The notes under the pieces are model-generated. The model saw only the letters and a program-made list of their open reading frames with translations. It made no database searches and was not told where the DNA came from. Source: CAIWHR01 sp963734085 (GTDB lineage: Bacteria; Pseudomonadota; Gammaproteobacteria; Burkholderiales; Casimicrobiaceae). From it: a stretch of 64,000 bases of DNA. The stretch spans positions 372,001 through 436,000 of the forward strand of contig CAVTFT010000010.1 of assembly GCA_963734085.1 (NCBI GenBank). The letters are read 5' to 3'. Position 1 is the stretch's first letter. Each line of letters starts with the position of its first letter. Shown piece by piece: positions 54,001 through 62,142 of this stretch. A program made the position numbers and the translations under genes.

Positions 54001-55301
54001 TCTGGCGCGCGAAACGGGCCGTGCTGGAGGCGTGTTTCGCGACGTTCGAGCGACGCCCCGCCGACGATCCGCGAGTCGTCCTGTTCGAGCATTTCGTGCG
54101 CACGAGCGGCCCGCCGCTGCAACGCTTCGCGACGTTCGAGGCGATCGCCGCGTTTCATCCGCGGTTGCCGTGGCCGCGCTGGCCGTCGGGACTGTCGCGG
54201 CCCGACGCTCCCGGTGTCGTGCGCTTCGCACGGCAGAATCGCACGCGCATCCGGTTCGCGCTGTATCTGCAATGGCTCGCCGATCAACAGCTCGCGAACG
54301 CCGCTGCCCATGCGCGTGCAAGCGGCCTTGGCATCGGACTGTATCGCGACCTCGCGATCGGCGCCGCGGCCGACGGCGCCGAGGCCTGGGCAAGCCCGGA
54401 AGGACTCGCGCGCGGCGCGTCGATCGGAGCGCCGCCCGATCCCTTTTCCACCGCCGGACAAGTCTGGGATCTGCCGCCGCCGATTCCCGGATCGCTGACG
54501 GGCACCGCGTACGCCGGTTTTCGCGAGCTCGTCGCCGCGAACATGCGCCACGCGGGCGCGCTGCGCATCGATCACGTGATGGGGCTGACGCGGCTCTTCT
54601 GGATTCCGGACGGCGCGACCGCGGTCGACGGCGCGTATGTCCGCTACCCGCTCGAAGACATGATCGGCGTGCTCGCGCAGGAAAGCCACCGCGCGCGCTG
54701 CCTCGTCGTCGGCGAAGATCTGGGCACTGTTCCCGAGGGATTCCGCGAGCGGATGGCGGCGGCCGGCATCCTGTCGTATCGCGTCGTCTGGTTCGAGCGC
54801 GAAGGCCGAATGTTCAACGATCCTTCGCGCTACCCCGCGCAGGCGGCGACCTGCGTTGCCACGCACGACTTGCCGACGATCGCCGGTTGGTGGTCGGGCG
54901 CGGACATCGACGAGAAGCATGCGCTCGGGCGAATCAACGAGAACGAAGTCGCGCAGGAGCGCGGCGAGCGCGCGGCGGCGAAAGAGACGCTCGCGAATGC
55001 GCTCGATCACGCCGGCATAACGTCGCCTTCGCCAATCGATCCGATGGGTCCGCACGACGCCGCGATCACCGCGGCGATCCATCGCTTCGCCTGCGCCACG
55101 CCGTCGGCGCTCGTGCTGTTCCAGGCCGACGATCTCGCCTCGGAAACCGCCGCGCTCAATCTTCCCGGCACCGATCGCGAGCGGCCGAACTGGCGGCGCA
55201 AGATCGGTATCGCGGCGGCAGCGCTGTGGGACACTCCCGCCGGCATCGCGACGCTTGCTGGATGCGCGGCGCGACGGCGCGACGACGTCGACCCGGGTTG
55301 A
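51045..55301 (+). CDS. Bifunctional glycogen debranching protein GlgX / 4-alpha-glucanotransferase MalQ fusion
   Basis: A 1418-residue fusion. Residues 1 to about 690 are a GH13 isoamylase-type debranching enzyme (GlgX): N-terminal CBM48-like region, catalytic Asp340 in IDGYRFDLA, Glu376 in IAEPWDIGPGG and Asp448 in TAHDGFTLAD, plus the NEANGEDNQDGSN loop. From about residue 700 a complete GH77 amylomaltase follows: an N-terminal beta domain, GVNPLHALYGEDRDRASPY, Asp1176 in LRIDHVMGLTRLFW, Glu1224 in GEDLGTVPEGF and Asp1275 in THDLPTIAGWW. GlgX cuts alpha-1,6 bonds in limit dextrin and MalQ recycles the released short glucans, so fusion would channel substrate. There is no frameshift or internal start near the boundary. 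Confidence 0.92.
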   Translation: MGSGTAGTGGAEPLGVTLVRGGANVAVFSAHADAIELCLFDAAGQRERTRLRLPARTGDVFHGFVPDMAAGDRYGLRAYGPYDPAHGHRFNAAKLLVDPYARALDRRFALDAAMFGETPAGTRNDTDSAHVVPKAIATAPPRPAATDRPRIAWADTIIYELNIRGFTALHPDVPDPIRGTCAGLAHPAAIAHLKRLGVTMVELMPLAATIDERHLPRLGLTNYWGYNPAALFVPDPRLAPGGIDELRDCVAALHAAGLEVIVDVVLNHTGESDALGPTVSLRGLDNATYYRLVEGDAARYVDDAGCGNVLAHERPPVALLAQDVLRYYAEFAGIDGYRFDLATTLGRGPRGFDPAHPLFRAIAEDPLLSGLKLIAEPWDIGPGGYRLGAFPARWGEWNDRYRDTVRRYWRGDGGCRGALATRLAGSSDIFSGGARGPSRSINFVTAHDGFTLADLVSYEVKHNEANGEDNQDGSNVNYSWNHGVEGPSPDPAVRAARERDVRGLLATLLVSRGTPMLAMGDEIGRSQHGNNNAYAQDSALAWVDWANADQRLAELVAVLIDLRKRHPALHLDRWLTGAPVDDTGVPDIAWRRPDGSAMNDGDWTAPDAQALVAILYARASPGAAADRVAIALNAGRDVAAVRWPAARDGFHWRREIDTSQPTGRPASAGEDAPEADTVAPRSVVVLVEAPNARRQVRHTGVEPVILDRLAEAAGIAAEWWDIAGRHHVVTADTKRTLLSSMQLGVESTADAHARLAELADVRERRRLPPVIVARVGAAIDVPIATGEATRVDRLAVHLVREDESEEVVAMQIDALPASRTTAVDGRIVMRRLLSLPPLPVGRHTLVLPDYPESVCRVLVVPERCFFPHELNEGARRFGLAAHLYALTRPGDQGIGDFTTLADVGAATARVGGAVVGVNPLHALYGEDRDRASPYHPSDRRFLDPIYIDVLRVPDLATSRKARSLLYASGDAIAALAASAAVDYAAVWRAKRAVLEACFATFERRPADDPRVVLFEHFVRTSGPPLQRFATFEAIAAFHPRLPWPRWPSGLSRPDAPGVVRFARQNRTRIRFALYLQWLADQQLANAAAHARASGLGIGLYRDLAIGAAADGAEAWASPEGLARGASIGAPPDPFSTAGQVWDLPPPIPGSLTGTAYAGFRELVAANMRHAGALRIDHVMGLTRLFWIPDGATAVDGAYVRYPLEDMIGVLAQESHRARCLVVGEDLGTVPEGFRERMAAAGILSYRVVWFEREGRMFNDPSRYPAQAATCVATHDLPTIAGWWSGADIDEKHALGRINENEVAQERGERAAAKETLANALDHAGITSPSPIDPMGPHDAAITAAIHRFACATPSALVLFQADDLASETAALNLPGTDRERPNWRRKIGIAAAALWDTPAGIATLAGCAARRRDDVDPG

Positions 55302-55404
55302 CGCGCCGGCGGCGCATCCCCGATGCGATGCCTTCGCGCTGAACTCGCGGTCTCTTCCCCGCGTCCGATTTCGCGCTGCGCATCGTCGCCGCGCCGGCGG
55401 CGGA

Positions 55405-55884
55405 TCAATGCGCGTGTCCGTGCCGGTGATCGTCGATCGGCGATCGCAAGCGTACCTCGGCGTCCACCGGAATCTCCGTCCGACTGCCTTCAGCAGACTC
55501 AATCGTCAGCGTAAGCGGCACGCGATCCCCGAGCTTCAGCGCGCGCGTCAACCGCAGCAGCCGCAGCCGGCGGGCGCCAGGCTTCAGCGTGATTGCCGCG
55601 CCGGCCGGAAGCGGAAGGCGCGAGACCTGCTTTCCCTTACCGTCGCCGGAAAGGATGACGACCGCGGCGATCTCGCTCCCCACACCGACGAGCGCCGCGC
55701 CGTCGGTGCTCGTGAGCGTCATGTACGCCTCGGTGGTTCCATCCGCAATGCCCGGGCGCACCCACGGCGCATTCACGACAAAGACCGCCGCTGCCATCGC
55801 CGGGAAAAGCAACGAGGCGATTCCCGCGATCAGGGTCACGACCCGGGAAATCCCCCGGTGGCGGGGCATGGCGACACCAGTCAT
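55405..55884 (-). CDS. PCuAC-like periplasmic protein lacking the usual copper ligands
   Basis: A 159-residue protein with an N-terminal signal segment (residues 12-33) and the fold pattern of the copper chaperone PCu(A)C/DUF461: VVNAPWVRPGIADGTTEAYM, then a central strand pair, then ALKLGDRVPLTLTIE. The family normally binds Cu(I) with an H-x-M pair in a YHLM-like segment and Met/His upstream. Here these positions read RRLRLLRL and VVILSGDG, so the ligands appear missing. A His-rich tail (HRHGHAH) could bind metal instead. The start is the ATG at 55884 or 55869; no good ribosome site decides. Function uncertain. Confidence 0.75.
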   Translation of the reverse strand: MTGVAMPRHRGISRVVTLIAGIASLLFPAMAAAVFVVNAPWVRPGIADGTTEAYMTLTSTDGAALVGVGSEIAAVVILSGDGKGKQVSRLPLPAGAAITLKPGARRLRLLRLTRALKLGDRVPLTLTIESAEGSRTEIPVDAEVRLRSPIDDHRHGHAH

Positions 55885-56032
55885 GTCGAGACGTAAACGA
55901 CGCTGATCGAATGTTATTCCCGCGTCCGCGACGATGGGAATACCCCGCCGGATCCGTCTGTTGGCCGTTGCCAGGAGGTCGCTGCACCGCTGTCTCGCGC
56001 GCGGGCGGCCGAAATCGTCGATGGAGAGCGTC

Positions 56033-57361
56033 ATGAAGCGTCTGCTCGGTTCGGTTCTTGCGGTCTCATGCCTGCTGGCTGCGGCCGCCGCGTTCGCCAT
56101 GTTTCACCTTTTCGTGATCGATGAAATCTACTCGAACGCCGACGGCACCATCCAGTTCATCGTTCTATCCTGTCCGCCAGCCTTCTGCGTCAACGGCGAA
56201 AACGTATGGGGAGGCCAGGTGTTGATCAGCGCCGGCAGCACTGGGCCCAAGAACTTCCCGTTCCCCACCAACCTGCCAAGCGGCAGCACGGCAGGCAAGA
56301 AAGTCCTGGTCGCAACGCAGGGGTTCGCCGCGCTCGGCCTCGTCGCGCCGGACTATACGATCCCCAACGGATTCATCCCGATCAGCAACGGCCTCGTCAA
56401 CTATGCGGGGGTCGATCAGATCTCCTACATGTCGCTGCCGACCGACGGCACGAACGCGCTTTATCGCGACGGCACGACCCGGCAGAATCTCGCCACCAAT
56501 TTCGCAGGGGCCAGCGCATCCGTCGTGCCCGCGGGCCCGCCACCCACCACCGCCAATTACCAGGGGCTCTGGTGGGCGACGGGCGGCACGGAATCGGGCT
56601 GGGGGATCAACTTCGCGCACCAGGGCGATCGGGTCTTCGGCACGTGGTACACCTACGACACGACCGGCAAGGCGTGGTGGCTCTCGATCCTCGCTGACCG
56701 AACGACGCCGGCGAGCAATGCCTACAGCGGGACGATCTACGTCGACAGCGGACCGCCGTTCAACAATTTCGTCGGGAAGGGCGTGCCCGTCCCAGTCGGC
56801 ACCGGAACGCTGACGTTCACCGACGCCAACAACGGCAGCTTCTCCTACACGGTGAATACGACGATGCCGGCGACGGTTCAGGCCAAGTCGATCTCCCGCT
56901 ACGATCTCGGTACCGGACCGCAGCCGACCTGTACGTACAGCGCGACCACGCCCAACTTCCCCGCCGCCACCAACTACCAGGACCTGTGGTGGGTCGCCAA
57001 CGGCGCCGAAGACGGCTGGGGCATCAATTTCGCGCATCAGGGCAACACGGTGTTCGCGACGTGGTACACGTACGACGTCGACGGCACGCCGCTGTGGCTC
57101 TCCGTGCTCGCACCACCGGGCGCGACCGGCAACGTCTACACGGGCACGCTCTACCGTACGTCGGGGCCACGGTTCGACGCATTCGATACGAACAACGTGG
57201 TGAAGGTGCAAGTGGGTACCGCCACGCTGACCTTCGCCGACGGCAACCACGCGACGTTGGAGTACAGCACGACCGGCGCCGGCGGTCTTCCGATCGTGAG
57301 TCAGATGAAGCAGGTTACGCGCTTCCCGTTCGCCGCAGCGGGCGGCACGCTCTGCAACTGA
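56033..57361 (+). CDS. Secreted protein with two 139-residue repeats
   Basis: A 442-residue protein with a signal peptide (about 1-23), no cytosolic enzyme motif, and two copies of a Trp/Gly-rich unit. Copy 1 begins NYQGLWW at residue 175 and copy 2 begins NYQDLWW at residue 314. Both contain GWGINFAHQG and a TWYTYD...WWLS segment. Such repeats occur in surface and secreted proteins of Betaproteobacteria and Xanthomonads; their role is unknown. Residues 25-165 contain FCVNGENVWGGQVLI and are not recognized. I chose the ATG at 56033, which has GGAGAG eight bases upstream; an ATG four codons earlier lacks one. Confidence 0.75.
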   Translation: MKRLLGSVLAVSCLLAAAAAFAMFHLFVIDEIYSNADGTIQFIVLSCPPAFCVNGENVWGGQVLISAGSTGPKNFPFPTNLPSGSTAGKKVLVATQGFAALGLVAPDYTIPNGFIPISNGLVNYAGVDQISYMSLPTDGTNALYRDGTTRQNLATNFAGASASVVPAGPPPTTANYQGLWWATGGTESGWGINFAHQGDRVFGTWYTYDTTGKAWWLSILADRTTPASNAYSGTIYVDSGPPFNNFVGKGVPVPVGTGTLTFTDANNGSFSYTVNTTMPATVQAKSISRYDLGTGPQPTCTYSATTPNFPAATNYQDLWWVANGAEDGWGINFAHQGNTVFATWYTYDVDGTPLWLSVLAPPGATGNVYTGTLYRTSGPRFDAFDTNNVVKVQVGTATLTFADGNHATLEYSTTGAGGLPIVSQMKQVTRFPFAAAGGTLCN

Positions 57362-57375
57362 TTACCGAGAATTGC

Positions 57376-57402
57376 GCGGTCGGGAGGAAACTTCCCGGCC
57401 GC
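57376..57402. terminator. Hairpin between convergent genes
   Basis: GCGGTCGGGA (57376-57385) pairs with TCCCGGCCGC (57393-57402) across a 7-base loop, with one G-T pair. It lies 15 bases after the stop of the secreted repeat protein and 30 bases after the stop of the convergent acyl-CoA dehydrogenase. There is no T-run, so it may slow RNA decay as much as terminate transcription. Confidence 0.4.
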
Positions 57403-57431
57403 GTCCGGCTTCCGCTGCCAAACTCCCGCTG

Positions 57432-59234
57432 CTAGAACTGCTCGGCCGGAATCGCCAGTACCGAGTCGCCGCCTTCGGTGATCGTGCGCACGAGTCCCGC
57501 TGCTTGCGGCATCAGACAATCGGCGTAGAACCGCGCCGTGTGGACTTTCGCGGCAAGGAAACGCGCATCGCCAGTGCCGTCGTGCAGATGCTTCGCGGCG
57601 ATCAGCGCCGCGCGCCCCATCTGCCAGCCGCCGACGACGAGCCCCCAGAGCTTGAGATACGGCACCGCGCCCGCGTGCGCCGCACGCGGATTGCTGCCGT
57701 TCGCGGGCACCATCCAGTCGACCGCTGCGCGGACCGCGGCAACGCCATCCTTGAGCGCGGCGCCGATCGCCTTGAGATTCGGATCGGCGTGACGCGAAAG
57801 CTCGACCGCGACCTTCTCGATGTCGGTCGCGATCGTCTTCGCCATCGCGCCGCCGTCACGCGCGGTCTTGCGTCCGATCAGGTCGTTCGCCTGAATGCCG
57901 GTCGTGCCTTCGTAGATCGTGGTGATCCGCGCGTCGCGATAATGCTGCGCGGCGCCGGTTTCCTCGATGAAGCCCATCCCGCCGTGCACCTGGATGCCGA
58001 GATACGCGATCTCCTGCGCGATCTCGGTCGACCAGCCCTTGACGATCGGAATCAGAAAATCGACGAATGCCTGGTGCCGCTTGCGCGCTTCCGCGTCCGG
58101 ATGCCGATGCGCGTTGTCCATCGCCGCGGCGGTGACGTAGGCGACCGCACGCGTTGCCTCGACGTTGGCGCGCATCGTCATCAGCATCCGGCGGATGTCG
58201 GGATGGTCGATGATGGTACCGGCCCCGGCGCCTTTTTCCGCGCCCACGACCTTGCCCTGCACCCGCTCGCGCGCGTAGGCGACGGCACGCTGGTACGCGC
58301 GCTCGGAAATGCCCACGCCTTCGAGGCCGACCGAAAAGCGCGCGAGGTTCATCATCACGAACATGTACTCGAGGCCGCGGTTTTCCTCGCCGACGAGGTA
58401 GCCGATCGCGCCGTCCTTTTCGCCGTACGCAAGCACCACCGTCGGGCTCCCGTGGATGCCGAGCTTGTGCTCGAGCGACGCGGTGTGGACGTCGTTGCGC
58501 GCACCAAGCGAGCCGTCGTCATTGACCAGGACCTTGGGGACGACAAAAAGTGAAATGCCCTTGACACCTTCGGGCGCGTCGGGCGTGCGCGCGAGCACCA
58601 GGTGGATGATATTGTCGGTGTAGTCCTGGTCGCCCCAGGTGATGAAGATCTTCTGACCGAAGAGCCGGTAGGTGCCATCGCCCTGCGGAACCGCTTTTGT
58701 ACGAACCGCAGCCAGGTCGGAGCCGGCCTGCGGCTCGGTCAGGTTCATCGTCCCGGTCCACGTGCCGGCGACCATGTTGGGCAGGAACTTGCGCTTCAGC
58801 GCGTCCGATCCCGCGATTTCGATCGACTCGATCGCGCCTTGCGTCAGCATCGCGCACAGGTTGAACGCGAGGTTCGATGCGTGCCACATTTCCTCGACTG
58901 CAGTGCCGAGCAGGTTCGGCAACCCCTGCCCGCCATACTCGGGATCCTTGGTGAGACCGTTCCAGCCGTTGTCGCAGAAGCGCTGATACGCGTCCTTGAA
59001 GCCGGGTGGCGTCCTCACGGTGCCGTCTTCCTGCCGCTTCGAACCTTCGCGATCGCCGACGGGATTCAATGGACACAGCACCTCGGTTGCGAATTTGGAC
59101 GCTTCCTCGAGGATCGCCATCGCGACGTCGGGGGTCGCCTCCTCGAAACCGGGAAGCTGGCTCACCTGCTCGAGCCCGGCGAGCTCGGTCAGGACGAACT
59201 GCATTTCGGCAAGCGGTGCTTGATAAGTGCTCAT
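57432..59234 (-). CDS. Acyl-CoA dehydrogenase, long C-terminal-extension type
   Basis: A 600-residue FAD enzyme that introduces the first double bond in beta-oxidation. The core motifs are LTEPQAGSDLAAVRTKA and YRLFGQKIFITWGDQDYTDN. The catalytic Glu lies in IYEGTTGIQANDLIGRKT. An extra C-terminal domain of about 120 residues, typical of the 590-600-residue proteobacterial class, contains DWMVPANGSNPRAAHAGAVP. The stop of etfA is 46 bases upstream on the same strand, so it forms an operon etfB-etfA-acd: the enzyme reduces the ETF made from the same transcript, which the ETF-quinone oxidoreductases at 7-11 kb re-oxidize. Confidence 0.94.
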   Translation of the reverse strand: MSTYQAPLAEMQFVLTELAGLEQVSQLPGFEEATPDVAMAILEEASKFATEVLCPLNPVGDREGSKRQEDGTVRTPPGFKDAYQRFCDNGWNGLTKDPEYGGQGLPNLLGTAVEEMWHASNLAFNLCAMLTQGAIESIEIAGSDALKRKFLPNMVAGTWTGTMNLTEPQAGSDLAAVRTKAVPQGDGTYRLFGQKIFITWGDQDYTDNIIHLVLARTPDAPEGVKGISLFVVPKVLVNDDGSLGARNDVHTASLEHKLGIHGSPTVVLAYGEKDGAIGYLVGEENRGLEYMFVMMNLARFSVGLEGVGISERAYQRAVAYARERVQGKVVGAEKGAGAGTIIDHPDIRRMLMTMRANVEATRAVAYVTAAAMDNAHRHPDAEARKRHQAFVDFLIPIVKGWSTEIAQEIAYLGIQVHGGMGFIEETGAAQHYRDARITTIYEGTTGIQANDLIGRKTARDGGAMAKTIATDIEKVAVELSRHADPNLKAIGAALKDGVAAVRAAVDWMVPANGSNPRAAHAGAVPYLKLWGLVVGGWQMGRAALIAAKHLHDGTGDARFLAAKVHTARFYADCLMPQAAGLVRTITEGGDSVLAIPAEQF

Positions 59235-59280
59235 CTTCTGTTCCGGCCCGTAAACGTGGACGGCTGCGATTCGCGCGGCG

Positions 59281-60219
59281 TCAGCCCAATGCGGCGGTCA
59301 ACTCGGGAATGACCTGGAACAGGTCGCCGACGAGCCCGTAATCCGCGATCTGGAAAATCGGCGCCTCGGGATCCTTGTTGATCGCGACGATCACCTTGCT
59401 GTCCTTCATTCCGGCGAGGTGCTGGATCGCGCCGGAAATTCCGATGGCGATGTAGAGGTCCGGCGCGACGATCTTGCCCGTCTGGCCGACCTGATAGTCG
59501 TTGGGAACGTACCCTGCATCGACCGCCGCGCGCGACGCCCCGATCGCCGCGTTGAGCTTGTGCGCGAGCGCGTCGAGCAGCTTGAAGTTCTCGCCGCTGC
59601 CGAGGCCGCGCCCGCCGGAGATCACGATCCGTGCGCTCGTCAGCTCCGGCCGGTCGGACTTCGTCAGCTCCTGTCCGGTGACTTTCGCTTGCCCCGTGTC
59701 GGCCGCTGCCGCGACCGTTTCGACCGGAGCGCTGCCGCCGGTCGCGGCCGCGGCGTCGAATCCTGTCGCCCGCACGGTGATGACCTTTACCGCATCCTTC
59801 GACTGCACCGTCGCAAACGCGCTGCCCGCGTAAATCGGCCGCACGAACGTGTCGGGCGATTCGACGGTGATGATCTCCGAAATCTGCGCGACATCCAGCA
59901 GCGCCGCGACGCGCGGCATCACGTTCTTGCCGAAACCGGTGGCCGGCGCCAGCACATGGCTGTAGCCGCCGGACCTGGCGAGCGCGACGACCGTCGCAGC
60001 AACGTTTTCGGCTACCGGTGAGGCGAAATGCGGCGCGTCGGCATGCAGGACCTTGGCAACGCCCGGGACCTGCGCCGCGGCATTCGCGGCCGCGCCGGCG
60101 TTGTGGCCGGCGACCAACACATGGAGGTCGCCGCCGATCTTCCGCGCCGCGGTGACCGTGTTGAGCGTCGCCGCCTTCAGCGTCGCGTTGTCGTGGTCGG
60201 CAATGAGCAGGATCGTCAT
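59281..60219 (-). CDS. etfA: Electron transfer flavoprotein alpha subunit
   Basis: A 312-residue subunit that holds FAD and accepts electrons from acyl-CoA dehydrogenases. The C-terminal FAD domain shows VISGGRGLGSGENFKLL, GASRAAVDAGY and GQTGKIVAPDLYIAIGISGAIQH. The ATG at 60219 has no Shine-Dalgarno sequence nearby (AATACCACACC precedes it) but overlaps the stop of a 27-codon mini-ORF as ATGA. It lies between etfB and the dehydrogenase gene on one strand. Confidence 0.96.
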   Translation of the reverse strand: MTILLIADHDNATLKAATLNTVTAARKIGGDLHVLVAGHNAGAAANAAAQVPGVAKVLHADAPHFASPVAENVAATVVALARSGGYSHVLAPATGFGKNVMPRVAALLDVAQISEIITVESPDTFVRPIYAGSAFATVQSKDAVKVITVRATGFDAAAATGGSAPVETVAAAADTGQAKVTGQELTKSDRPELTSARIVISGGRGLGSGENFKLLDALAHKLNAAIGASRAAVDAGYVPNDYQVGQTGKIVAPDLYIAIGISGAIQHLAGMKDSKVIVAINKDPEAPIFQIADYGLVGDLFQVIPELTAALG

Positions 60220-60299
60220 GGTGTGGTATTGATATGAGAACGACGCTGGATCCCCGCCTCCGCGCGGATGATTCGGTCCCGCGGCTTCGCCGCCGTCAT
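60216..60299 (-). other. 27-codon bridging mini-ORF between etfB and etfA (repeat-derived)
   Basis: The 76-base spacer is open from an ATG (60299-60297) that overlaps the etfB stop to a TGA (60218-60216) that overlaps the etfA start. The octamer CCATGACG stands at both junctions, as expected after insertion with duplication of the original overlap. The middle carries GCGGGGATCCAGCGTCGTTC, a degenerate copy of the repeat core also found in the glgC/glgA spacer, in the same orientation relative to transcription. Confidence 0.55.
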
Positions 60300-61048
60300 G
60301 GAATCACCTTCGCTTCGTTGCGCAGCTTCGCGACCAGTTGCGCAACGTCGGCGACCTTGCCGCCTCCCTGGCGCTTCGGCGGCTCGGTAACTTTGAGCGT
60401 CGTGAGGCGCGGCGTCACGTCGACGCCGAGCGCGTCGGGCTTGACGATGTCGAGCGGCTTCTTTTTCGCCTTCATGATGTTGGGCAGCGTCGCATAGCGC
60501 GGCTCGTTCAGGCGCAGGTCCGTCGTGATGATGACCGGGAGCGCCATTTCGACGGTTTCCAGCCCGCCGTCGACTTCGCGCTTGACGGTCGCCTTGTCGC
60601 CGCCGATCTCGACTTTCGACGCGAACGTCGCCTGCGGCCAGTTGAGCAGCGCCGCGAGCATCTGTCCCGTCTGATTCGCGTCGTCGTCGATCGCCTGCTT
60701 GCCGAGCAGTACGACCTTCGGCTGCTCCTTGTCGATAATCGCCTTGAGCAGCTTCGCCACCGCGAGCGGCTGCAGCTCGACGCCGGTTTCGACGAGAATC
60801 GCGCGGTCAGCGCCCAGCGCCAGCGCCGTGCGCAGCGTCTCCTGGCAGCCGGCGACACCGCACGAGACGGCGACGATCTCGGTCGCTGCGCCTTTCTCCT
60901 TCAGGCGCACCGCTTCCTCGACGGCGATCTCGTCAAAAGGATTCATCGACATCTTGACGTTCGCGGTGTCCACGCCGGAGCCGTCCGGCTTCACCCGGAC
61001 CTTGACGTTGTAATCGACGACGCGCTTGACCGAAACGAGGACTTTCAT
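60296..61048 (-). CDS. etfB: Electron transfer flavoprotein beta subunit
   Basis: A 250-residue subunit that binds AMP and forms the ETF heterodimer. Typical regions are MKVLVSVKRVVDYNVKVRVK at the N-terminus, MNPFDEIAVEEAVRLKEKG, and the signature LRLNEPRYATLPNIMKAKKK that contains the recognition loop for acyl-CoA dehydrogenases. The ATG at 61048 follows a short leader below a strong -10 box. The last sense codon is CCA, rare in this GC-rich gene set, forming ATGA with the mini-ORF. Confidence 0.96.
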   Translation of the reverse strand: MKVLVSVKRVVDYNVKVRVKPDGSGVDTANVKMSMNPFDEIAVEEAVRLKEKGAATEIVAVSCGVAGCQETLRTALALGADRAILVETGVELQPLAVAKLLKAIIDKEQPKVVLLGKQAIDDDANQTGQMLAALLNWPQATFASKVEIGGDKATVKREVDGGLETVEMALPVIITTDLRLNEPRYATLPNIMKAKKKPLDIVKPDALGVDVTPRLTTLKVTEPPKRQGGGKVADVAQLVAKLRNEAKVIP

Positions 61049-61080
61049 GGGGATTTGCTGCCGATCGTTGAAGACCGGAC

Positions 61081-61086
61081 ATTATA
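61081..61086 (-). promoter_or_regulatory. Candidate -10 box for the etfBA-acd operon
   Basis: The minus strand reads TATAAT at 61086-61081, about 33 bases upstream of the etfB start. The region 17 bases further up is GC-rich with no TTGACA-like element, so the promoter may need an activator. Confidence 0.5.
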
Positions 61087-61217
61087 GCGCCGGAGGCCGC
61101 ATCGGCCGCCTCGCCCTGGGTGGGTCGACCGCGTTCTCGGCGAGGACGCTGCCCGAGCGTCCCGGACTGCGTGCACGCCAAGCCGCGGGTGCCCGCAAAC
61201 GCGACTCGCGCGTGCGG

Positions 61218-62141
61218 CTACGAGACGGCGTGCTCCGCGAGCAGCGCACGGACCTGTTCACGCGTCGGCATGCCGCCGATCGCGCCCCGTCCCGTGACCG
61301 ACAGCGCAGCAGCCGCGTTGGCCCAGCGCATTGCCTCGGGCAACGGTTCGCCGCGAGCCATCGCCGCCGCGAGCGCGCCGGTGAACGTGTCGCCCGCACC
61401 GATCGTGTCGACGACCGCCATGCGTCGTCCGATCAATCCGTGCGGCGCCTGCGCGTCGCGATAGAGCACGCACCCGGCGGCACCGAGCGTCACCAGCACC
61501 GCCTTCGCGCCCCGCGCGAGCAACGCCTGCGCTGCGGCATCGACCGACGCGGTAGCGGGGAGCGCCGCCAGCAGGGGCGCCTCGATTTCGTTGGGCGTCA
61601 GCACGTCGGTGAGGCCAAGCAGCTCGTCGGGCAGCGGCTGCGCGGGCGCGGGATTGAACACCGTCGCGGCGCCGGCGGCGCGCGCGATCCGAAACGCCGC
61701 CATCGTCGGGGCGAGCGGCACCTCGCAAGAGGCCATCACCACGCGACACGAGGCGAGCGTCTCGCGCGCCGCCTCGGCATGGCGCGCGCCAAGGCCCGCA
61801 CTGGCGCCGGCATAGACGGCGATGCTGTTATCGCCGTCGTCGTAGACCATGATCTGCGCGACGCCGCTCGTCTCGCCTTCAGCCACTTCAACGTGGTCGG
61901 TCGCAATGCCTTCGGCGCGCCACAGCTCGAGCCCCATGCGGCCGAAATCGTCCTTGCCGATGCGCGCGATCAGCGAAACGCGGGCGCCCTGGCGGGCGGC
62001 GGCAATCGCGGCATTGCTGCCCTTGCCGCCGGGCGTGATTTCGAAATGGCTGGACCTTAGCGTTTCGCCGCGCGCGATCGGCCGCGGGACGCGCGAGACG
62101 AGATCGGCGTTGAAGCTCGCGATGCAGACGACGTCCGCCAC
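61218..62141 (-). CDS. PfkB family sugar kinase, probable ribokinase
   Basis: A 307-residue kinase with PfkB signatures: TPGGKGSNAAIAAARQGA near residues 36-53 and the anion-hole/catalytic motif DTIGAGDTFTGALAAAMARG near 243-262, with the catalytic Asp. The NAD-free beta-clasp lid segment is at the start. Motifs fit ribokinase more than fructokinase, but adenosine, ketogluconate or other sugar kinases remain possible. GTG at 62141 lies one base after the dctM stop, so it is coupled to the TRAP permease. The pair suggests the imported compound is phosphorylated on entry. Confidence 0.85.
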   Translation of the reverse strand: MADVVCIASFNADLVSRVPRPIARGETLRSSHFEITPGGKGSNAAIAAARQGARVSLIARIGKDDFGRMGLELWRAEGIATDHVEVAEGETSGVAQIMVYDDGDNSIAVYAGASAGLGARHAEAARETLASCRVVMASCEVPLAPTMAAFRIARAAGAATVFNPAPAQPLPDELLGLTDVLTPNEIEAPLLAALPATASVDAAAQALLARGAKAVLVTLGAAGCVLYRDAQAPHGLIGRRMAVVDTIGAGDTFTGALAAAMARGEPLPEAMRWANAAAALSVTGRGAIGGMPTREQVRALLAEHAVS

Positions 62142-62142
62142 G

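Noticed and set aside
61087..61217. A riboswitch or attenuator in the leader of etfB.
   Set aside because: Only a five-base-pair GC hairpin is visible and it lies upstream of the likely -10 box, so it would not be transcribed with etfB.
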